DNA of 64,000 nucleotides from Dryomyza anilis (taxonomy: Eukaryota; Arthropoda; Insecta; Diptera; Dryomyzidae). Each line of letters opens with the position of its first letter. The first letter of the stretch is position 1. The stretch spans positions 53,410,622-53,474,621 of the forward strand of contig OX638133.1 in NCBI GenBank assembly GCA_951804985.1, in the 5' to 3' direction. The notes under the pieces are model-generated. The model ran no database searches and was not told the DNA's origin. It saw only the letters and a program-made list of their open reading frames with translations. The position numbers were made by a program, and so were the translations under genes. Of this stretch, positions 1-10,114 are shown piece by piece.

Positions 1-544
1 GATTTTTTCAAAACACCTAAATTTCGGACATATATATTAAGGATACTTATAATAAGGTAACAACAAAACAATGGTGATACAAGGAAAAATTAGTAACTAA
101 TACGGAAAATAAAGTGCAAGTTCGAACATTGCAAGTATAAAGGCAGATATTACAGTTTACTGAATTGTTAAAATTTAATTTCTTTGGTTTTATGGATGGA
201 AATTGTACATAATTCTTCTTCTTTTCATGAAGTTTAAGAACATTTACCGATGTATTCTTCTTGCCTTTATTTAAGGTTCGCTTCTCGGCTCTCCTATGCA
301 ATTCAGATCATATCTCAGGTGAAGTGAAAATGTCACTTTTCATTGACTTGTGGTTACGATTGAATTTTTTTTCTTGGCGAAATCAATTAAATAATTCATA
401 TAACATAATATTTTCACTAAAATAACAAGAAACAGTACGTTTCCCACTTTAAATTACGTTTCCCACTTTACCCCAATATAACAATTTGAACATATCTTAC
501 ACAATATAAACAATGTTAAATTATTTGAAAATTATGGAAAAAAG
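1..544. other. AT-rich non-coding DNA
   Basis: I see no gene, RNA or element end here. Open frames are short and have no recognisable protein motif. Confidence 0.5.
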
Positions 545-685
545 AATTTTATACAAAAACCGAAATCAAAACCGAAACCGTAACTTGGAACCGGTATACC
601 GAAACCATTTCGTAATAAAAACCTAAACCGAAACCCGGAAAAAACCGAAACCGAAATCGAAACCGTTTAGGTTTCAATCCTTGCC
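545..685. repeat. ACCGAAAC-rich degenerate repeat, possible hAT-type element end
   Basis: The stretch is built of short variants of ACCGAAAC and GGAACCGG and ends in GTTTCAATCCTT. The complement of that end, AAGGATTGAAAC, resembles ends of non-autonomous hAT elements. A similar ACCGGTAT/CGGTTTCGG tract ending in GTTTCAATCCTTAG recurs at 52085-52190. The hAT assignment is inference; no target duplication was identified. Confidence 0.4.
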
Positions 686-774
686 TCTTACATATTTATT
701 TATCTACAGACTCAACTCTCAAGTGTAATGACATGAATAATGAATGAAATACCTACGACAAATTATGCCCAATA

Positions 775-1015
775 GTCTGAATCTTCAGGCGTATCACAAG
801 GATTGTCGCAAGTCTGGGGCATAGGTCTTGTTTTAAGACTGAGGCACAAGCCTTGACACAGTCTTGGCACAAGCCTAAACACAGTGTTGGCACAAGACTG
901 AGAATTAAGTCTGGCACAAAATTTGTCAACGAGCTTGGATACAAGCCTGTATTCCAGGCTTGTAACATAGTTATCATTCCAGTCTTGACACAGTCTTGGA
1001 ACGAGCTTGGATCGT
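775..1015. repeat. Degenerate short-period repeat (CTTGGCACAAG-like)
   Basis: Variants of GTCTTGACACAG, CTTGGCACAAGCCT and their partial complements recur every 15-30 bases, so the stretch can form many small hairpins. It is less AT-rich than its surroundings. The open frames on both strands here are by-products of the repeat. Confidence 0.5.
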
Positions 1016-1944
1016 TAATTCCTACTTGGGTAATACCTAAATCTACATGTTCTGTTTATATTTTAAATATAAAGTAGTAATGAATTCCAGAGTCGAATTG
1101 CGAATTGGCTTCTATTTGAAACGCAAAGACGTAGCTTAGCAGAAAGATATAACGGAGTTTTGGAATATAACAACTTTTGCAGAAATATGCAGTTTCTTTT
1201 CCAGATAGTTTGTAATGCAACAAACTAAAATGCCCTTACTTACATCTTCAACATGTGAAAAACGACTCAAGGAAAAAACATATAGCGTCACATTATTAAA
1301 ATCTCCTCTTAGGAGGTCAGGAGTAATAGCATTTAAAAAAGTTTGGTTGTATGGCACGTGCCACTCCCCTTTGTCCAATCTATCCGTAGTGACTATATAT
1401 ACGAATCCTCATTATTAAAATACAATTCCCATTGATGGTGCACGATTTTTCCGATTTTCCGGGTTTTCCATGGGAGTTTTTTGAATTCCCAGTATTGAGA
1501 CAAATAAAACAAAAAAGAATAATCCAAATCAGTCGATCCGTTCTCATGTTTTCGCGAAACTAGTGCATGGCAATTAATTTTTATATACATAGATAGATAT
1601 GTATATAAATTTTATTATATTTTTGCGTAAAAATAAAAAAATATTTATATTTTTATTGCGTTTTTTGGCTTGATTGTGGAATCGGAACTGAAACTGGAAT
1701 CGTTATTTTATTTTTTATAGAACCGGAACTGAAACCGAAATAAAAAATAATTTAAGAACCGGAACCGGTACCGGAACCATATTTTTGTATTTTTTTATAG
1801 AACCGGAGCTGGAACCGCAGAAAATAGAATTTCGGTTCCTAGCCCTGGTTAATAGTGACGATTGCTCCATCAATCACTTGAATTTGGTGGAGCGACGCAA
1901 TATCACGGATACTTTTCGTACTTCTTTTTCATTCGCGGCTCCTT

Positions 1945-2043
1945 CTAGGCAGATGCTCTTTGTTTCTTGAAATCAACAAATTTCTTCAACCTCTTCAATT
2001 TGTCGATGTAATTCTTGTTTCTCTGAGCCTTGCTCAGGTTTTC
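1945..2043 (-). pseudogene. Exon-like 3' coding fragment, copy 1
   Basis: On the minus strand an AG acceptor at 2045-2044 is followed by 33 codons that end in TAG. The peptide is Lys/Arg-rich and helical in character (it starts ENLSKAQRNK and ends KKQRASA), like the basic C-terminus of a nucleolar or ribosome-associated protein. I cannot name the gene. About 95 bases after the stop the sequence runs into the GGAACCG-rich element. The reading as a captured or duplicated last exon is inference. Confidence 0.4.
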
Positions 2044-2568
2044 CTAAACATGAAACGTATGTTTAAGGTTTGAAAATCAAAATTGTTATAATATTTTATT
2101 AACAATAAAAAAATGTTTGCTACGTTACAAATCATTTTGTCTCTGTACACAGATCAGTCGATCCGTTCTCATGTTTTCGCGAAACTAATGCATGGCAATT
2201 AATTTTTATATACATAGAAATAAATTTCATTATATTTTTGCGTAAAAATAAAATAATATTTATATTTTTATTGCGTTTTTTGGCTTGTTTGTGGAACCGG
2301 AACTGAAACTGGAATCGTTATTTTATTTTTTATAGAACCGGAACTGCAACCGAAATAAAAAATAATTTAAGAACCGGAACCGGTACCGGAACCATTTTTT
2401 TGTATTTTTTTATAGAACCGGAGCTGGAACCGCAGAAAATAGAATTTCAGTTCCTAGCCCTGGTTAATAGTGACGATTGCTCCATCAATCACTTGAATTT
2501 GGTGGAGCGACGCAATATCACGGATACTTTTCGCACTATCCCTACTTCTTTTTCTTTCGCGGCTCCTT

Positions 2569-2667
2569 CTAGGCAGATGCTCTTTGTTTCTTGAAATCGT
2601 CAAATTTCTTCAACCTTTTCAATTTGTCGATGTAATTCTTGTTTCTTTGAGCCTTGCTCAGGTTTTC
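2569..2667 (-). pseudogene. Exon-like 3' coding fragment, copy 2
   Basis: This is the second copy of the fragment at 1945-2043. It has the same length, the same AG acceptor and the same TAG stop. The peptide differs at one residue (a Val to Asp change in the middle). Keeping the frame across the duplication suggests real coding ancestry, but age alone could explain it. Confidence 0.4.
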
Positions 2668-2777
2668 CTATACATGAAACGTATGTTTAAGGTTTGAAAA
2701 TCAAAAATGTTCTAATATTTGATTATCAATAAAAAAATGTTTGGTACGTTACAAATCATTTTGGCTCTGTACACAAA

Positions 2778-3294
2778 CATTTATAATTAGACTGCTAATT
2801 TTTGAAAATAGACTAAAATTATTCGAAGAAAATTAGGTCGTTCACTTATATTGTCGTGCTATATTTTGTAGTAAAAGACTTTTTGGAATTTTTGTTTGTT
2901 ACGTTACTTTAAAAAATGCGGTCAAATTATTTTTTTTTTATAATACTCATAAGATTTTTTTTCTTCAATTATTTAATTTAGTTTTTTTCAGTTTTCTTAA
3001 CTCTATCTAAGAAAAATGGATAACACGAAAAAATTACAATTAATTGAATACAACACACCTTTTTGTTGAGCGTTGTATTTTTGTTAAGTTTTATTTTACA
3101 GGAGGCAAACAAGAAAGAATTTCGCGTTGATATTTGTGTCGATCGTTACTTTGGGATGTGTACAAACTACAAGTAATAAAAAAACATGCGAAATTTAAAA
3201 AAAAAAAGTGTTCAGTGGTTTCGTTTTTTGCGTCATATTTGATATTTTTTTATATTTTTAATTAATTCATAAAATATGTCTGAATAAAAAATAA
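2778..3294. other. AT-rich non-coding DNA
   Basis: I see no coding or RNA signal. Homopolymer A and T runs are frequent. Confidence 0.5.
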
Positions 3295-3572
3295 AATGTT
3301 CTAAATATTAAAAAGTGATATGCACTTCAAATGCATGTAAACCCGTATGGGAATTGATATCGCAAAGCGGTTTTCGACTTCATCATCTGTAAGGTTTCTC
3401 CTACAAGATCCCATCCATGGTTTTTAAAATTACGCAAAAAAATATAAAATTTTCTAAATATTAAAAAGTGATATGCAATTGCATTTCAAATGCATGCACC
3501 GGAATTGATATCGCAAAGCGGTTCATTAGCTGTGATGTTTCTACTACTAGATCCCATCCATAGTTTTTAAAA
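3295..3572. repeat. Direct duplication of a ~130-bp unit
   Basis: The motif order AATATTAAAAAGTGATATGC, TTCAAATGCATG, GAATTGATATCGCAAAGCGG, AGATCCCATCCAT occurs at about 3305-3425 and again at about 3455-3565. The copies differ by small indels. No coding capacity. Confidence 0.75.
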
Positions 3573-5475
3573 GTGTGAGGGTGTCTTTTGAATTTTCTTT
3601 ATTTAATTATGAATTCTTTGATGTTCTTAGAAATAATTGCTTATGAAAAAAAGAACACAATATAACATAACTACGTGCCAATCATTTCGCGATAACTTGT
3701 GATTTCGTTATATTAAGGGAAAATTTTCGATATAAAACTCTAAGTATTGGAAAATTAAAATAGGTATTTAACACCTAAATAAAATTATGAACCGTTAAAA
3801 TTTTATTTATCGAAAAGAAAACCATATACGATATCATTCGATATTGGTTGCTTTTTACCGAAAACTATCGTTGCCGTATCATTATTAATGGTCGAAATTG
3901 ACAATCTGAGCACATAAACTATGAAGGTATTCACGAAATGGAGCAGTTGCCTATGTACATTGGCAGTATTGTAGAATTGTATCATATTCCGTGAACACAC
4001 TTATTTCATATTTGTGTAGTATGGTAGTTTTCAGTTTGATGTACCAAAAACAGATGTTTTTGTTTCATTAAAATGTTATATTTATTGCTTGCATATGGCC
4101 ATGCAATATATAAGTATGCCTTTTGTTACTTATTTTAAATTCAATATCTTATATCAATATATTAAAATTAAAACAAAGTAAACAAATTAGATTAGTGATG
4201 TCGACTTAAGAAAAAACTCATACCTTATATAGGATCTCGTTAATATTTATTGTTAAAACTGTGGACATTATGCCATCATTTCTTTTTTATTCACATGCAT
4301 ATATGTACATATTCATTAAAAATATATATTTTCATTTAAATATAATGCATTTTGGTGAATTTCAACTCAATAATCAAACACTGTCTGTTATATCAAGTAC
4401 CCAAAAGTCATAAATTCAGCACCACTAAAAAACTACAAAAGTACCACGAAGTAAACTCTAGCTTTTAAAGAAGTAGATTAGCAGATAATTTTTGTTTTTG
4501 CCACCAATGTATTTTGTTGTTGTACAACTGCTACTTGACAAAACTGCTACTCTACATCGCAACTGCTCCGTTTAGTGAATAACCTTTATATATTTTCAAT
4601 ATCGTTAAAATATCGTACATTTGGCTGAGAAGTGTCACCTCACCCTTAATTAGTTCATTCTCTAATTCGAATTATCGATACTCAAGTATGAAGCAAAAGA
4701 TAAAAAAATAGAAAGATTAGCCATTGTTCTTCTTCCGTTTAACTCTTTCTTTTCTTGGCGATCTCGTGGTAAATGGCAGCTTAAGTTACCTTCTGAACAA
4801 AATTGGCTTCATACAAATCGTACGACATCGATGTTTTCATATCACGAATTTTAAGCGGATATTCGATAAGGTAAAGAAAAAACAAACAATATTGCGTAAT
4901 GCTTTTTATTTCATGAATTTCGTCATATTAGATTCATAATCAAATTTTAAGACTCTATTACGAGAGTAAACGGAGCCCTGCTTTAATTGCTTGAGCGTAA
5001 TTGCTTTAGCGTAGCGTAAGCGATCGAACTCCCAGTGTCATCCAAATACTATGACGTTCAACCATAAACCGATTTTCTAGCGCCTCTTTTCGTTCTTAAC
5101 ATACACACCGGTTTAGTGCATGTAACCAAGATAACTAACAAAAATATATTAAGAAAAAAAATAATAAAGAATGAAATTTGATCATCTAGAAAGAAAGCAA
5201 TGTAAATAAAATATACATGTATAAATTTAAAGAAACTACGAAATTGAAGAAGTGCCTTATCTATAATTTAAAAAAAAACCCACACATGATGTTAATAATG
5301 TACGTAAAAATAAATAAATTCCTTTGATTAAGGTTATTGAAATAAATAGTTGCGACTGATTTATCTTAAAGCGAAAGCAAATTTAAGGTTTTCCTAGATA
5401 CGGTACCATCGAGTCAGCAGGCCTGACGACGAGGGATTTTGCAGCATACGTATGTAAGTAGACTAGTTACCCTCT
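3573..5475. other. AT-rich non-coding DNA
   Basis: No supported gene. Short open frames at 3803-4000 and 4724-4939 have no recognisable motif and are unsupported. Confidence 0.5.
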
Positions 5476-5478
5476 CAT

Positions 5479-5600
5479 TCATGTTATTTCTATTCATAAT
5501 TTTACTTTCGATTTTCATTTAAAAAAAAACAAATTAATCATTCATGTTATTTCTATTCATAATGTTACTTTCGCTCTTCATTAAAAAAAAAACTAATAAA
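5479..5600. repeat. 62-bp direct tandem duplication
   Basis: CATTCATGTTATTTCTATTCATAA... followed by an A-run occurs twice back to back, starting near 5479 and 5541, with a few substitutions. Confidence 0.75.
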
Positions 5601-5721
5601 TTCCACAATCAATATTTTAACTCAACCTACTTTATCGACAGCAAAATTTTATACAAAAAAAAAATTATATTACAAAATCGTAGAAACGTCATCACTTTAT
5701 ATTCTCTCAAGTGTATGTCGT

Positions 5722-6970
5722 AGTATGGATTCGCCGGTTCTGGCCCCACTGGGCTCCATGGAGCACATTGTTGTTAGTGTAAATGAATTTTAACAGAGAT
5801 GTTGTTATTGTTTTCAATAGGGATCATTTTTTAACATAGTTGTTGTTAGTGTAATTCAATAGGGATCATTTTTTAACATAGTTGTTGTTAGTGTAATTCA
5901 ATAGGGATCATTTTTTAACATAGTTGCTGTTAGTGTAATTCAATAGGGATCATTTTTTAACATAGTTGTTGTTGGTATAGTTCAATATGGATCATTTTTT
6001 AACAGAGTTGTTGGTACTGTAGTTCATTGGAGATCATATTTTAACAGTATAGTTGTTATTGTTTTTTCAATGGGGATCATATTTTAACAGAATATTTGTT
6101 ATTGTTTTCATGGGAAGTATTTTTAACAGATGTATATTATATGTATACTATATATTTTATAATGGCATGGAGCCAGTGGGATGACTTTTTAACATAATTT
6201 GTTAATGTTGATACATACATATATATTATATGCATGTTATGAAGGCATGCAGCCGTAAAGAGTAAATGTTGTTGTTGGGATAATTATATCGGAGTAAGCA
6301 TTTTTTGTGAATGAGAATATTTACAAACGTATTCATGTTGTTGTTGTAAAATATTATAGTTGCAATTAGATTTCAGTTAACGTAGTTATAATGTATACTA
6401 TAGTTATACTTGTTTGTTTTATTTTTGCATGATCATCAAGAGAGTTGAGGAGCAAAGGGTTCAATTTGAAACTTTGTTGAGGAACGGTGATTGTAATTTA
6501 AAACTTCGATATATGAATGAATATTATTATTAGATGCTTATTTTTTTTGTGGTTAATTTTTTTTGTTGTAAATAGGTTAAGACACTTCTGTATTAATGCA
6601 TTGACATATATTTAATTCAAGGCCAATTTTACTATAAGGGTTATTGTACTGGATTTTATTCTACAAAGTCATGGTCGTTTAATTTGGTTATATGAATGAA
6701 TGGAGCCATAAGGTTCCATTGGGATCATTTTTTAAATCATTTTCTATACTATATGTTTAAAAGATTGAACATGTTAGAACATGTATATTTTTTATAGAGT
6801 TTTTTGTCTTGAGATTTATTTAAAATTTTAATTGAGTATATTTATACTAATGGAATTCACTTTTTAACTCATTTTAAAGAGATATCCATTATATATAAAT
6901 GGATCGAAATTTGAATTGAATTTATTCATCGTCTACATTACAATTTTAATGGAACAAAAAAATATTATGG
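5722..6970 (+). repeat. Polinton left terminal inverted repeat
   Basis: This matches the complement of 18064-19323 with only scattered differences. The outer part begins AGTATGGATTCGCCGG, a 42-bp minisatellite follows, and the inner edge reaches the ATG at 6967. It probably carries the promoter of the outermost left gene. Confidence 0.9.
5779..6075 (+). repeat. 42-bp minisatellite inside left TIR
   Basis: GGATCATTTTTTAACATAGTTG... repeats at 5821, 5863, 5905 and 5947, exactly 42 bases apart, with more diverged units on both sides. The right TIR has the same array with the same variants, for example one unit with TTGCTGTT. Confidence 0.9.
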
Positions 6971-7245
6971 AAGTTAAAAAAGTATTAAAATTTTTAAAAG
7001 AATTTCATAATATTTTATTAGACGATCATAAAAAACAGTTTATTAAGTTTACCCCTTATTGTAAGCATTACCAGTATATGGAAAAAATATTAACTATTCA
7101 CGGAGTACATTATAAGAGCTGTCCATGGGCCACAGATGACTTAACGGAGGGACCAGATACATGTGGTTGCTATTATTATGACAAGAAATCTAAAGACATT
7201 GACAAACTAATAAAATTATATTATAGATTAAAATATACAAAATAA
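6967..7245 (+). CDS. Small Polinton left-terminal protein, unknown function
   Basis: This encodes about 92 residues if translation starts at ATG 6967, the ATG that matches the start of the right-terminal gene across the inverted repeats; two in-frame ATGs lie upstream (6916, 6949). The protein is Lys-rich. Its centre has Cys and His residues (PYCKHYQYMEK, HYKSCPW, DTCGCYYYD) that could bind a metal. I do not recognise the family. An AATAAA lies at 7265-7270, just past the stop, and the gene converges on the protease gene. Promoter elements are probably inside the TIR. Confidence 0.6.
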   Translation: MEVKKVLKFLKEFHNILLDDHKKQFIKFTPYCKHYQYMEKILTIHGVHYKSCPWATDDLTEGPDTCGCYYYDKKSKDIDKLIKLYYRLKYTK

Positions 7246-7362
7246 TTGTTTATTACATATTATTAATAAACTGTTTTTTATTATACTATATTCAATGAAT
7301 TTGTGAAATTTTAAATAATAGAAATAAAAAACAAATTTATAAATTATTTACATTAAATTGTT

Positions 7363-7836
7363 TTATTTATTTTTTATTATAGGAAACTTAAAAATACTTT
7401 TAAAATAATGCACAGCTAAAATATCATTAACATATAAATTATATATATCAAAATAATTAAAAAACTTTTTAAAAGACATATTTTTACTTCTTAAATATAT
7501 AAATATACAGCAATAAACACCGCATAACATTGAAATTTCACTTTGTAATCGGAAATTGCTTTTAATAAATGTGGATGCATTTCTTTGAATAAAATTTACA
7601 AATGGTTTAATAGGAGAACTCCCTGCAGAACAAAAATACTCAGCCGGCCCATTTCGAGGAAAATATATTACAATCCAATGTGATCCTGGTTGAAATGATG
7701 AATCCATATTCACAATATAAAATGCTGGCTTTTTTATTCGATTTCTAGGTAGCTGATTTGATGCAAAAACTCCTTTAAAATTCTTTTTAGTTACTAAATT
7801 TTTATATAAAATATTTTCTATATTACTTGTATTCAT
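7363..7836 (-). CDS. Adenain-type cysteine protease (Polinton PRO)
   Basis: The 157-residue protein resembles the adenovirus/Ulp1-like (C5-type) proteases that mature capsid proteins in Polintons. Visible motifs are GSHWIVIY (His53), PAEYFCSAGSSP (Glu66 as likely acidic residue), Gln98 and LCGVYCC with Cys105, in the His-acid-Gln-Cys order of the family. The usual acidic residue after the Tyr-Phe pair is Cys here. Length fits compact versions of the family. The ATG overlaps the stop of the upstream capsid gene by 4 bases (ATGA), so the two are probably made from one transcript. The frame is open and probably functional. Confidence 0.85.
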   Translation of the reverse strand: MNTSNIENILYKNLVTKKNFKGVFASNQLPRNRIKKPAFYIVNMDSSFQPGSHWIVIYFPRNGPAEYFCSAGSSPIKPFVNFIQRNASTFIKSNFRLQSEISMLCGVYCCIFIYLRSKNMSFKKFFNYFDIYNLYVNDILAVHYFKSIFKFPIIKNK

Positions 7837-9122
7837 AATGATTGTAATACAGTACGATTTTTATCAATTTCCAAAACACAATCAAACTCACAATATGCTA
7901 AACAAGTAATTGCTTCAGAAAGTGCTTCACTGAAACGACCTTCAATTCGTATTGTACCCTGATTTATTAAGTTTCCGCAGTGTGAGTTATTGTTATGATC
8001 TGGTGTTAAATCAAATGCAAGTAAGAAATATCCGTTATCAAATAATTCTTTAGTTATTTGATGTCCCTTATCAAAGTAATGTATACCAGTACCTTTAAAT
8101 AAGGTTTGATATCCCCTTGTACTTATACGTCCATGTTTATAATCAAATTCAATCGGCTGTGCTGGTACTTGTACTCCATTTACAACTAAATTAAATCTTT
8201 GTAAATTGAAATGGCGAAAGTTATACGGATTTTCCGAACGATCACCAGTATATGCTTTATTAGTTACCATACCAAATATTAAGAAATTTGGAAGTTGTCC
8301 AATTATAACATTATCTAACAGTAGAGAATGATTGCCGGGGTGAATGGTGAATGTCTTGATTTCAACTTTTTTATATGGATAAATAGCATTTCTACTTTGT
8401 AAAACATTATGATGTGCCATTACGATATTACTATTAATGGTAAGATGATTAATGTATAAGTTAGCCTCGTGAATTTTAATAGATGACTCTCCAGATTTTG
8501 AATCTTCTAGTATATAAAAAGAAGGTTTCTCCATATTAAGGGTTACTTTAAGATCCACATTATTAAGAAGATATTTAGATTGATTAAATATATCTGCATG
8601 AAGTTTTCCAATCAATTCAACTCGTTCTCCATTTTTAAATGTTTTCTTCCGTCTAGCTAAACCTGGATTTTCATTCTCAACTATTGAATTAATTTTTTTT
8701 ATATCTAATGACCATCCGCATGATTCAAGATGTGTAGATTTAGCATCATTTCCATAGTTTAGTAATGTTTCAATATAAGATCTATAGTGATAATTATTAT
8801 CAGATTGCGATACATTTCTGTTATTTAAATGAACATTACAGCTCCGAAATAATGAATGAAGTAAATTGTTTATAACTCCTCCACTTCCATTAATTTCTAC
8901 AATTAATCGTAAATAAACACTACTTAGATCACGATATGTTTCACCATTTCCGAGTGAAAGAAATTCTATTGTAGTAGAGTTGTCAATTGTTGCTATTGGA
9001 CTATATGATACCTCCTCTGTTTTAATTATGCTAGTTTGTACAGGTGGTGACTCAAAAAGATCTAATTCACTTTTCATACATTCAATAAATCCTGCCATCA
9101 TAAATAAATTAACAGTTGCCAA
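7833..9122 (-). CDS. Polinton major capsid protein (double jelly-roll)
   Basis: The 429-residue protein begins with a short hydrophobic stretch, then the segment ELDLFESPPVQTS (about 19-31), which is typical of the insect and nematode Polinton family often labelled F54H12.2-like. That family is known to be the double jelly-roll major capsid protein. Length matches the family. A conserved-looking central region has YIETLLNYG and ESCGW. It overlaps the upstream basic-protein ORF by 14 bases and the downstream protease ORF by 4. The frame is intact, suggesting recent activity or constraint on capsid genes. Confidence 0.88.
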   Translation of the reverse strand: MATVNLFMMAGFIECMKSELDLFESPPVQTSIIKTEEVSYSPIATIDNSTTIEFLSLGNGETYRDLSSVYLRLIVEINGSGGVINNLLHSLFRSCNVHLNNRNVSQSDNNYHYRSYIETLLNYGNDAKSTHLESCGWSLDIKKINSIVENENPGLARRKKTFKNGERVELIGKLHADIFNQSKYLLNNVDLKVTLNMEKPSFYILEDSKSGESSIKIHEANLYINHLTINSNIVMAHHNVLQSRNAIYPYKKVEIKTFTIHPGNHSLLLDNVIIGQLPNFLIFGMVTNKAYTGDRSENPYNFRHFNLQRFNLVVNGVQVPAQPIEFDYKHGRISTRGYQTLFKGTGIHYFDKGHQITKELFDNGYFLLAFDLTPDHNNNSHCGNLINQGTIRIEGRFSEALSEAITCLAYCEFDCVLEIDKNRTVLQSL

Positions 9123-9531
9123 ATATATCAGTAAACTTCCTTCTTCTAGAACGTTTAGTTTTCATATGATCTTTTTTCTTTAGTCGTTTGAATTTTATAC
9201 GTTTTCCATTCCCATCTTGTATATTTCTAATTTTGCTAATAACTTTTTCTTTTAAATTTCGAACAGCCTTTTTACCCTGTTCAGTTAATATAGTTTTTAT
9301 AGGTTTAGTACCTAACTCTTCCAAAACTGATTTTCCAATTTCGAGTGAATGGTTTTTTAAAGCATTTAATCCAGTTTTCATTAGAGGTTTTAGATGTGTA
9401 TACAAGGCCGAAAAAAATGAACCAATTCCACGACCATATTGAACAATTCTAGGAGAATGGTATATATCTCCTATATTATCCAAATTTGATCCGGATTGAT
9501 TAAGATAGTACTCAGAATAAATCTTGTCCAT
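9109..9531 (-). CDS. Small basic virion-associated protein of Polinton
   Basis: This encodes 140 residues. The N-terminal part (SPRIVQYGRGIGSFFSALY, about 26-44) can form an amphipathic helix after a Gly-rich turn. The C-terminal third is strongly basic (KRIKFKRLKKKDHMKTKRSRRRK). This layout is common for the small protein next to the capsid gene in Polintons and recalls membrane-active or core proteins of adenovirus-like particles; that role is inference. Its end overlaps the capsid start by 14 bases. Confidence 0.65.
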   Translation of the reverse strand: MDKIYSEYYLNQSGSNLDNIGDIYHSPRIVQYGRGIGSFFSALYTHLKPLMKTGLNALKNHSLEIGKSVLEELGTKPIKTILTEQGKKAVRNLKEKVISKIRNIQDGNGKRIKFKRLKKKDHMKTKRSRRRKFTDIFGNC

Positions 9532-9560
9532 GGTTTACATATAAATGATATCAGTACAAC

Positions 9561-10070
9561 TTATGAAGCTTCTTTTATATTACGAAAATGTAACGTGCAA
9601 TAAACGGGGGATTCATTCGATATAATATTTATTTTCTTTCCTTCATCATCTCGTATCATTATAGAAATATTATTTATATTTGAAGATTCTAATGGATAAT
9701 ATTCAATATTTTTAAAGTGAATATAATTTATTTCATTTAAACATGGAAATATTTTTAAACATTTTATTTTTTGATCGCCTACATATCTGGGTTTAATAAT
9801 GTCTGTGTACACAAACACTAGGTTGTATAGCTCGCTAGATCTTAATTTATAATTTGTATGTGAATTAAATTTTTCATAAGAATTCGATATGACATCTAAC
9901 ATTTTAAGTATTGTATTCTCCGATACAAAGTGTCTATTAATACTGCTTTTTACGCCAACCAACTCAGGGTTTTCATTTATAGTATCTTGAATGTCTAAAT
10001 TTTCAGTTATTAATTTTAAACTTTTATTTTTTTTAATAACTTTATTTATATTAATATTGGAACAATACAA
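9561..10070 (-). CDS. Probable Polinton minor capsid (penton-like) protein
   Basis: The 169-residue protein has a C-terminal beta-rich half: VGDQKIKCLKIFP, then IHFKNIEYYPLE, then NISIMIRDDEGKK, ending in YCTLHFRNI. That pattern, especially the closing LHFR, resembles the single jelly-roll minor capsid protein found beside the capsid gene in Polintons. The N-terminal half is Lys/Asn-rich and not recognised. It lies in the minus-strand block between integrase and the small basic protein. The assignment rests on position and C-terminal motif; a structural comparison would settle it. Confidence 0.55.
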   Translation of the reverse strand: MYCSNININKVIKKNKSLKLITENLDIQDTINENPELVGVKSSINRHFVSENTILKMLDVISNSYEKFNSHTNYKLRSSELYNLVFVYTDIIKPRYVGDQKIKCLKIFPCLNEINYIHFKNIEYYPLESSNINNISIMIRDDEGKKINIISNESPVYCTLHFRNIKEAS

Positions 10071-10114
10071 TTATAATAAGTTACATTTAGTATACTTAGT
10101 TAATAAATTCTTTT

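Larger units (their letters stand above)
1527..2777. repeat. Tandem duplication of a ~620-bp unit (2 copies)
   Basis: The block starting CAGTCGATCCGTTCTCATG near 1527 begins again near 2156, and both copies end around CTCTGTACACA. Divergence is a few percent with small indels. Each unit contains a GGAACCGG-rich palindromic core (1680-1845 and 2290-2460) whose edge reads CAGGGCTAGGAACCG on the minus strand, a hAT-like end, and a minus-strand exon-like fragment. Confidence 0.8.

Noticed and set aside
853..1077. Open frames on both strands (about 74 codons each)
   Set aside because: They arise from the CTTGGCACAAG-like repeat; low-complexity, no motif.
1785..2594. Paired plus-strand frames of 61-64 codons
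   Set aside because: They are shadows of the duplicated unit and read through the GGAACCG-rich core; the minus-strand fragment is the better coding candidate.
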